DNA of 62,011 nt, from assembly GCA_902599575.1 (NCBI GenBank), contig CACKFS010000003.1:1-62011 (forward strand), written 5' to 3'. Below, one piece after another: positions 56,281 through 62,011 of this stretch. Position numbers and translations under genes: made by a program. Position 1 is the first letter of the stretch. Every line of letters starts with the position of its first letter. The notes under the pieces were generated by a model. The model was given only the letters and a program-made list of their open reading frames with translations. It made no database searches and was not told where the DNA came from. The DNA comes from an uncultured Pelagibacteraceae bacterium (lineage in GTDB: Bacteria > Pseudomonadota > Alphaproteobacteria > Pelagibacterales > Pelagibacteraceae).

Positions 56281-58013
56281 TGTTATCAAGCATAGTAAAA
56301 AGTCAAATAAATTCTAAGCTAAAAAATATTTATAGTAAAAATTTTAACAATAAAGACTTAAGAATATTTTCTGATGAAATTTTTGAATTAATCAAAATTT
56401 CTAATAAAAAAATATTAAAAGCTAAAACTAAAAAATTGAAAATATCTGAAGATACTTCGGTTGTGATTTGTTATGGTGATAGTGTATATGAAAATGGAAA
56501 AATAAATTCAATTAGGTCATTAAAGAATTTTTATAACAAAAATTTATCAAGGTATTTTAATACAATACATTTTTTACCATTTTATCCCTCAAGTAGTGAC
56601 AGTGGATTTGCTGTTAAAGATCATTACAAAATTGATAGTAAACTAGGTTCTTGGGCAGATATAAATAATTTTTCAAAAAAAAATAATATTATGGCTGATA
56701 TTGTAATAAATCATGCTTCGTCAAAAGGATTATGGTTTAAAAATTTTTTAAAGAATAAATCACCGGGAAAGGATTATTTTTTAAAAGTAAATAATAAATT
56801 TGATGTTTCTAAAGTTGTAAGACCAAGGGAAAATAGATTACTTAAGAAGATTCATGTATTTAATAAACCTGATTTTATATGGAGAACATTTAGTTCTGAT
56901 CAAATAGATTTAAATTTTAAAAATCCAAAAGTCTTAATGCGTTTTATTAAAATCATGATCAACTTAGCATGTCATGGAGTTTCAATTTTTAGACTAGATG
57001 CAATTGCCTATTTATGGAAAGAAAGTGGTACTAAATGTATAAATCTCAAGCAAACACATGAAATAATTAAATTATTAAGAATAATATGTAACTCTTTACA
57101 AAATTCCCCTTATTTAATTACTGAAACTAATTTACCTGAAAAAGAAAATTTAAGTTATTTTGGAAAAAAGAATGACGAAGCTAACTGGATATATAATTTT
57201 ACTTTACCTCCCCTTTTAATTCATGCTTTTCTTTTTGAAGATAGTTCCAAATTAAATCAATGGATAAAAAAATTACCATCTACAAAATTAAAAAATAACT
57301 ATTTTAATTTTATTGCTTCGCATGATGGTATAGGGATGAGACCTGCTGAAGGTTATTTAAACAAGGGTACCCTTAATAACTTATTTAAAAGATTGAGGAA
57401 AAATGGAGCTCAACTTTCATATAGAAAAATAAATAAAACACAGAAAAAAGTTTATGAAGTCAACATAACTCTCTTTAATGCTTTCAAAAATACAGATTTT
57501 GATAAAAAAGGATTATATTCTTTAGAAAGATATGTATCTGCACATGCAGTAATGTTTTCTATTGAAGGAGTGCCAGCTGTTTACTTTAATTCGATATTTG
57601 GTAAGGCTAATGATGAATATAAATATGTCATATCAAATAATAAAAGAGACCTTAACAGATATAAATGGAATAAATCTAAATTAGATAGATTTTTAAAAGA
57701 TAAAAAGTCTAAACAAAAAATTTATTACGATCATATCACTAATTTATTAAAGATAAGAATAAAACAAAAAGCCTTCCATCCAAACGCATCCATGCAGTGT
57801 ATATCTTTTGGTAAAAAATTACTCGCCTTTAAAAGAATTAGTTTAGATAAAAAACAAACTATTATTTGTGTTACAAATGTTTCATCCAAATCTCAAAAAG
57901 TTTTATTGGGAAATAAAGAAAATAAATATAAAAATCTTTTAAGAAATAATATTAGTATTATTGGAAAAAGATTAATCCTGAAACCTTTTGAAACAGTTTG
58001 GCTATCTAACTAA
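56280..58013 (+). CDS. GH13 sugar phosphorylase, probable glucosylglycerate phosphorylase
   Basis: The (beta/alpha)8 GH13 core has FYPSSSDSGFAVKDHYKID, DIVINHAS, the nucleophile region FRLDAIAYLWKESGT, the acid/base LITETNLPEKEN and ASHDGIGMRP. These features place it in the sucrose-phosphorylase-like subfamily that includes glucosylglycerate phosphorylase. Given the two upstream genes, phosphorolysis of glucosylglycerate to glucose-1-phosphate and glycerate is the best guess. No signal peptide is seen. The stop overlaps the convergent azlD stop by four bases. Sucrose phosphorylase is the main alternative. Confidence 0.82.
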   Translation: MLSSIVKSQINSKLKNIYSKNFNNKDLRIFSDEIFELIKISNKKILKAKTKKLKISEDTSVVICYGDSVYENGKINSIRSLKNFYNKNLSRYFNTIHFLPFYPSSSDSGFAVKDHYKIDSKLGSWADINNFSKKNNIMADIVINHASSKGLWFKNFLKNKSPGKDYFLKVNNKFDVSKVVRPRENRLLKKIHVFNKPDFIWRTFSSDQIDLNFKNPKVLMRFIKIMINLACHGVSIFRLDAIAYLWKESGTKCINLKQTHEIIKLLRIICNSLQNSPYLITETNLPEKENLSYFGKKNDEANWIYNFTLPPLLIHAFLFEDSSKLNQWIKKLPSTKLKNNYFNFIASHDGIGMRPAEGYLNKGTLNNLFKRLRKNGAQLSYRKINKTQKKVYEVNITLFNAFKNTDFDKKGLYSLERYVSAHAVMFSIEGVPAVYFNSIFGKANDEYKYVISNNKRDLNRYKWNKSKLDRFLKDKKSKQKIYYDHITNLLKIRIKQKAFHPNASMQCISFGKKLLAFKRISLDKKQTIICVTNVSSKSQKVLLGNKENKYKNLLRNNISIIGKRLILKPFETVWLSN

Positions 58014-58321
58014 AAAACAAATATTACGACCCAATATGAAGAAAGCCCAGATACAATTGTTAAAATAACATTCCTCGTAAAAAACCCAATTATTAAAGCA
58101 GTTATCGCTCCAAATATTTTTGGATCACTTATAGTAACGAAGGCTCCAAAATCATCTAACAAAACCCCAGGAAATATTATTGAAGGGAAAACTACAGATG
58201 GTACATAATTTAAAATCTTTCTTAAATTATCACTTATCATTTCTTTTCTGATCAATGTAACCATGCTCATTCTTGTAAAATAAGTTAAAATTCCAGCTAT
58301 AAAAATTGAAGTCCAGGTCAT
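58010..58321 (-). CDS. azlD: AzlD-family branched-chain amino acid exporter small subunit
   Basis: The 103-residue membrane protein starts MTWTSIFIAGILTYFTRMSM and has about four hydrophobic helices, with LRKILNYVPSVVFPSIIFPG typical of AzlD. It works with AzlC to export branched-chain amino acids or related compounds. It overlaps azlC by four bases. It converges on the GH13 gene with overlapping stops. Confidence 0.9.
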   Translation of the reverse strand: MTWTSIFIAGILTYFTRMSMVTLIRKEMISDNLRKILNYVPSVVFPSIIFPGVLLDDFGAFVTISDPKIFGAITALIIGFFTRNVILTIVSGLSSYWVVIFVF

Positions 58322-59004
58322 TTTTTTAATTTATTAATTATCATCGCTGCAAAAAGTCCAATGAGTGGTGAAATTATTATGTAAGTTTTGAAGGGGGCAT
58401 TATAAAAAAAAGTAGCTGCTAAACCTGAAACTAGCATAACTAAAACATGATCAAATTTTCTTAACTCATTTACTATTATTGCAATGAACGTTAGAGGAAT
58501 TGCAAATTTTAATCCAAGTTCCTCAGGTACAATAGATCCTAAGTAAATTCCCATTATTGTGGAAACCTGCCAGATAAACCACAGTATTATTCCAGAACCA
58601 ATTAGATGATAATGATTAAATTCCTCTGTTGGATTTTTTTTAAAATACTGGTTTGAAACAGCAAATCCTTGATCGACTATAAAATAAGAAATTAAAAGTT
58701 TTTTAATTAAAGATAATTTTTGTAAATATTCAGATAATACTGCGCCATATAAGAAATGTCTTGAATTTATTACCCCAACAGAAGTAATTGCAATTAATGA
58801 AGATGCGCCACCAGATAAAAGTTGTAGAAAAACTATTTGCGAAGCACCACCAAAAATTATTAAAGAAGTTGCATAAGTGAATAATGGACTAAAACCCAGT
58901 TCAATGCCAATTGCACCAAATATTATTCCAAAAGGAAAAACTGATAATAAATGTGGTGCAACATCTTTTATTCCAATTTTGAAAATTTCGTACTTTGAAC
59001 GCAT
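58318..59004 (-). CDS. azlC: AzlC-family branched-chain amino acid exporter large subunit
   Basis: The inner-membrane protein has about seven helices in 228 residues. It carries GIKDVAPHLLSVFPFGIIFG, LIIFGGASQIVFLQLLSGG and NSRHFLYGAVLSEY, the AzlC family features. It pairs with AzlD downstream. It abuts the stop of the gamma-glutamylcyclotransferase-like gene, suggesting one transcript from the CinA-type gene onward. Confidence 0.92.
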   Translation of the reverse strand: MRSKYEIFKIGIKDVAPHLLSVFPFGIIFGAIGIELGFSPLFTYATSLIIFGGASQIVFLQLLSGGASSLIAITSVGVINSRHFLYGAVLSEYLQKLSLIKKLLISYFIVDQGFAVSNQYFKKNPTEEFNHYHLIGSGIILWFIWQVSTIMGIYLGSIVPEELGLKFAIPLTFIAIIVNELRKFDHVLVMLVSGLAATFFYNAPFKTYIIISPLIGLFAAMIINKLKK

Positions 59005-59409
59005 TTAAAAATTTCTAAGAGCTTTTTCTAAGTATTTGATATCTAATTTACAGTCTTTGTATCCTTGTTTGATTACATCAAGATACCTTTTGCTTGGGTA
59101 AATGAATAAACTCTTTTTAACCATGGTATAGGCCATAATTTTTTGACTATCATTATCAAAATATATTTTTTTATATAAGATTGGAAAATCCTCATATATA
59201 TCAAGTTTTTTTTCATCTGATTTAGATATTTCGTAAAGCCCGCCTTGTATTGAATAATTTTTTTTACTCTCTATATCTGCAACACCATATTTACTTCTAA
59301 ATGTAAGTCTAAAATCTTTGATTTCAAATTTCCTAATATATTTAGAATCTTTGCATCTTTTTTTCATTTGAAAATGATTTAGGTTACTTCCGTAAGCAAA
59401 ATATAACAT
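59005..59409 (-). CDS. Gamma-glutamylcyclotransferase-like (AIG2 fold) protein
   Basis: The protein starts MLYFAYGSNLNHFQMKKRC, where YGSN is the family's substrate-binding loop. A catalytic-type Glu is likely in DIYEDFPILY. The 134 residues fit a single GGCT domain. The family acts on gamma-glutamyl peptides or amines to release 5-oxoproline, but members vary, so the substrate is unknown. It follows the CinA-type gene by six bases. Confidence 0.85.
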   Translation of the reverse strand: MLYFAYGSNLNHFQMKKRCKDSKYIRKFEIKDFRLTFRSKYGVADIESKKNYSIQGGLYEISKSDEKKLDIYEDFPILYKKIYFDNDSQKIMAYTMVKKSLFIYPSKRYLDVIKQGYKDCKLDIKYLEKALRNF

Positions 59410-59415
59410 TTTGAT

Positions 59416-60159
59416 TTAAACTATTTGAATTTCTTTATCTTTAACAAATTTTATTATTTCCGATTTACAAAATTCAATTTTGTTTTTATCTGTTGATCTA
59501 AGAACAATTGCAACACCAAGCTTGCCTGCTTTAAAAAATGGATAGCTACCAATTTCGACATCAGTATTTTTACTTTGTACATCAGTTAAGGATTTTGCAA
59601 TTTCACTTTCAACAGTTCTTAAATTTATTGTTTCGCTTAAGATCGGTTCGCCACCTGCAATTTTATTTGTTAAGCTTCCAAGCATTGACTGCATTATTGA
59701 TGGTACTCCAGGTAAACAAAAAACGTTTTCTACATAAAAACCTGGCGATCCACTTGAGGGGTTATATATTAAATTTGCAGTTACAGGCATTTTTGCCATT
59801 TTCTGACGACCATCATTAAACTCACCTGGTTTATAATAACTTTCTAAAATTGAATATGCCTCTTTGTGAAAACCGTACTCTATATTAAAAGCTTTTGAAA
59901 TTGACTCTGCTGTTATATCATCATGTGTTGGTCCAATTCCGCCTGTAGTAAATACATAATCATAAGATTTACGGTATTGATTAACAGTATTTATAATTGT
60001 TTGTTCATCATCAGGTATAATTTTTACCTCTTTAACTTTGACACCTAACGAATTTAGCCATGTGGCAAGCGTACTTGTGTTGATGTCTTTAGTTCGACCA
60101 GATAGAACCTCGTTACCAATAATTATAATTCCAGCAATTATTTCTTTCTTATTTGACAT
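59416..60159 (-). CDS. CinA N-terminal (MoaB/Mog-like molybdopterin-binding) domain protein
   Basis: The 247-residue protein consists of the CinA N-terminal domain alone. It has IIGNEVLSGRTKDINTSTLA at residues 12-31 and the signature YVFTTGGIGPTHDDITAESI. The C-terminal nicotinamide-nucleotide amidase domain is absent. It may be an ADP-ribose pyrophosphatase-like enzyme, but this is not certain for stand-alone forms. The start was set at MSNKKEI; a longer frame would overlap the divergent sfsA promoter region. It is divergent from sfsA with 22 bases between starts. Confidence 0.85.
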   Translation of the reverse strand: MSNKKEIIAGIIIIGNEVLSGRTKDINTSTLATWLNSLGVKVKEVKIIPDDEQTIINTVNQYRKSYDYVFTTGGIGPTHDDITAESISKAFNIEYGFHKEAYSILESYYKPGEFNDGRQKMAKMPVTANLIYNPSSGSPGFYVENVFCLPGVPSIMQSMLGSLTNKIAGGEPILSETINLRTVESEIAKSLTDVQSKNTDVEIGSYPFFKAGKLGVAIVLRSTDKNKIEFCKSEIIKFVKDKEIQIV

Positions 60160-60181
60160 ATACAAATATAAATTAAATATA

Positions 60182-60868
60182 ATGAAATTTACCAATACTT
60201 TAATTAAAGGCAAATTAATCAAGCGATATAAAAGATTTTTTACAGATATAAAAGTAAATAATTCAATAGTGACAGCTCATTGTCCTAACACAGGTTCAAT
60301 GAAAGGTCTTTTAGATAAAGATAATACAGTATTTTTATCTAAAAATGACGATCCAAAAAGAAAGCTTAAATTTACTTTAGAAATAATAGAAGCTAATAAA
60401 AAATTAGTTGGAGTAAACACTCACAGAGCAAATAAAATTGTTGCCGATGGTTTAAACAAAGGATTGATAAACGAATTTAAATCCATCAAAAATATTAAAG
60501 CTGAATTTAAGTTTTCAAGTGATACTAGGTTCGATTTTTTATGTGATAAAAATATAATTGAAGTAAAAAATGTTACTCTTTTGAGAGATCAAAAAGTAGC
60601 TGAATTTCCTGATGCTGTTACTGAAAGAGGTACTAAGCATCTAAAAAAGTTAATTGATGCTTTAAAACAAGGCTATAAACCATTTGTCTTATTTTTAACT
60701 CAAATACAAGGTATTAATAACTTTAAAATAGCTAAAGATATAGATTTAAATTATTACAAAAATTATTTAATAGCTAAAAAGAGTGGCGTGAAGTTTTTAG
60801 CTTATAGATGTTTATTGAGTAACAAAGAAATTAAAATTGAAAAAAAAATAAATATTATTGATGAATAA
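60182..60868 (+). CDS. sfsA: Sugar fermentation stimulation protein homologue SfsA
   Basis: SfsA has a nuclease-like fold and was described as a DNA-binding protein affecting sugar metabolism; its molecular role is unclear. It has the OB-type start IKGKLIKRYKRFFTDIKVNN, then AHCPNTGSMKGLL and FDFLCDKNIIEVKNVTL, the family signatures. The longer open frame to 60038 overlaps the divergent gene and was rejected. At 228 residues it is complete. Its stop overlaps map. Confidence 0.93.
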   Translation: MKFTNTLIKGKLIKRYKRFFTDIKVNNSIVTAHCPNTGSMKGLLDKDNTVFLSKNDDPKRKLKFTLEIIEANKKLVGVNTHRANKIVADGLNKGLINEFKSIKNIKAEFKFSSDTRFDFLCDKNIIEVKNVTLLRDQKVAEFPDAVTERGTKHLKKLIDALKQGYKPFVLFLTQIQGINNFKIAKDIDLNYYKNYLIAKKSGVKFLAYRCLLSNKEIKIEKKINIIDE

Positions 60869-61631
60869 TTATTCTGAGAAATTTGAAAAAATGAGAAAAG
60901 CGGGGTCACTTGCATCTAGTACCCTAGACATGATTACAGATTATATTAAACCTGGTTTAAGCACTAATAAAATAGATGAGTTGTGTTATGAATTTATCAA
61001 AGATAATGGTGGCCACTCTGCCCCACTTTATTATCGTGGTTTTAATAAATCTATATGCACATCATTAAATCATGTTGTTTGTCATGGAATACCTGGTGAT
61101 AGAGTTTTGGAAGATGGAGATATATTAAATATCGATGTGACTGCAATACTTCACAATCATTACGGTGATACAAGTAGAATGTTTACAGTGGGAAAACCCT
61201 CGGTCAAATCAATGAATTTAATTAATGTTACTTATGAGTCTTTAATGAAATCGATTAAAATTTTAAAACCTGGGAAAAAATTAGGTGACATTGGTCATGA
61301 AATACAAACTCATGTGGAAAAAGCAGGTTTTAGTGTTGTGAGAGATTTTTGTGGACATGGTATAGGTGATGTATTTCACCAAAGTCCAAATGTATTACAT
61401 TATGGAAAAAAGGATACAGGACCTGAATTACAACCTGGGATGACATTTACTATAGAGCCAATGATTAATGCTGGTAAATATGAGGTTAAAATTTTAAATG
61501 ATGGATGGACAGCCGTAACTAAAGATAAGGCCTTATCTGCGCAATTCGAACATACAGTTGGTATAACTGATAATGGATATGAAATTTTTACAGAATCTGT
61601 TAAAAACTTACAGAGGCCTCCTTATAATTAA
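60861..61631 (+). CDS. map: Methionine aminopeptidase type I
   Basis: The enzyme removes N-terminal methionine. Conserved pieces are HGIPGDRVLEDGDILNIDVT with its first metal Asp, GDTSRMFTVG, FCGHGIGDVFHQSPNVLHYG and FTIEPMINAG, giving the five metal ligands D, D, H, E, E. A TTG directly before the ATG is in frame; I chose the ATG. The 256-residue length is normal. It overlaps the sfsA end by eight bases and its stop overlaps purB (TAATG). Confidence 0.97.
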   Translation: MNNYSEKFEKMRKAGSLASSTLDMITDYIKPGLSTNKIDELCYEFIKDNGGHSAPLYYRGFNKSICTSLNHVVCHGIPGDRVLEDGDILNIDVTAILHNHYGDTSRMFTVGKPSVKSMNLINVTYESLMKSIKILKPGKKLGDIGHEIQTHVEKAGFSVVRDFCGHGIGDVFHQSPNVLHYGKKDTGPELQPGMTFTIEPMINAGKYEVKILNDGWTAVTKDKALSAQFEHTVGITDNGYEIFTESVKNLQRPPYN

Positions 61632-62011
61632 TGATATCTAGATATTCCAGAAAAGAACTCACAAGTATTTGGTCTGAAGAGAATAAATATAAAATTTGGC
61701 TTGATGTAGAAATAGCTGCGGCACAAGCAATGGAAAAGCTTGGTCAAATACCTAAGGGTGTATCATCAATTGTAAGAAAAAAAGCAAAAATTAATGTAAA
61801 AAGAATTCATCAAATTGAAAGTCAGGTTAAACATGATGTAATTGCTTTTTTAACTTCTGTTACTGAAAAAGCGGGAATAAAAGCAAGATATCTCCATCAA
61901 GGTATGACTTCATCTGATGTTTTAGATACTAGTTTTAATATACAATTAGTTCAGTCTGGTAAAATAATTCTTAAAGACTTAGATCAAATTTTAAAAGTTT
62001 TAAAAAAACAA
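61631..62011 (+). CDS. purB: Adenylosuccinate lyase (3' end cut by window)
   Basis: The lyase acts twice in purine synthesis, on SAICAR and adenylosuccinate. The visible 127 codons begin MISRYSRKELTSIWSEENKY and continue WLDVEIAAAQAMEKLGQIPK, then VKHDVIAFLT and the characteristic LHQGMTSSDVLDT segment. The frame is open to the window edge. It is translationally coupled to map. Confidence 0.95.
   Translation, partial: MISRYSRKELTSIWSEENKYKIWLDVEIAAAQAMEKLGQIPKGVSSIVRKKAKINVKRIHQIESQVKHDVIAFLTSVTEKAGIKARYLHQGMTSSDVLDTSFNIQLVQSGKIILKDLDQILKVLKKQ

Overview
The window is very AT-rich, densely packed bacterial DNA with almost no intergenic space; no gene-free stretch exceeds 300 bases. Gene content and order suggest a SAR11-type marine alphaproteobacterium (Pelagibacterales). 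The evidence is streamlined overlapping genes, adk between secY and rpsM, a phosphoenolpyruvate carboxylase, glucosylglycerate genes beside an Anbu-type peptidase, and a low-GC pilin-rich island. The assignment is inference from content, not from a 16S gene, which is absent here.

Region 1 (1-29.6 kb, all minus strand) is the core transcription and translation superoperon. Read from the right it runs tRNA-Tyr, tRNA-Gly, tuf, tRNA-Trp, secE, nusG, rplKAJL, rpoB, a small cytochrome c gene, rpoC, rpsL, rpsG, fusA, then the S10, spc and alpha ribosomal clusters to rplQ and a pseudouridine synthase cut by the window edge. Three departures from the textbook order stand out: a c-type cytochrome between rpoB and rpoC, no tuf after fusA, and no rpmD (L30) between rpsE and rplO.

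Region 2 (29.7-31.5 kb) holds rlmB, tRNA-Thr, nadK and tRNA-Leu(UAA).

Region 3 (31.5-49.1 kb) is an accessory island. It carries twelve tandem type IV pilin-like genes in two blocks (four and eight). All share a nearly constant 5' end of about 105 bp and then diverge. Between the blocks lies a DNA modification and restriction-like module: a nuclease-helicase, an amino-methyltransferase, a cytosine-5 methyltransferase and a convergent small PD-(D/E)XK-like protein. A 5'-half copy of tRNA-Leu, broken exactly at the anticodon loop, marks the inner edge of the four-pilin block, a footprint of site-specific insertion at a tRNA. Both pilin blocks start from the same promoter type, placed so close to the start codon that the transcripts are probably leaderless. 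Two large outer-membrane autotransporter-like proteins with related barrels and unrelated passengers finish the island. The island looks like a diversifying cell-surface locus with a defence module lodged inside it.

Region 4 (49.2-62 kb) returns to housekeeping and metabolic genes: ppc, an Anbu peptidase divergent from an operon of a circularly permuted ATP-grasp protein, a HAD phosphatase, glucosyl-3-phosphoglycerate synthase and a GH13 sugar phosphorylase (glucosylglycerate synthesis and recycling), then azlCD, a gamma-glutamylcyclotransferase-like gene, a CinA-type domain gene, sfsA, map and the start of purB.
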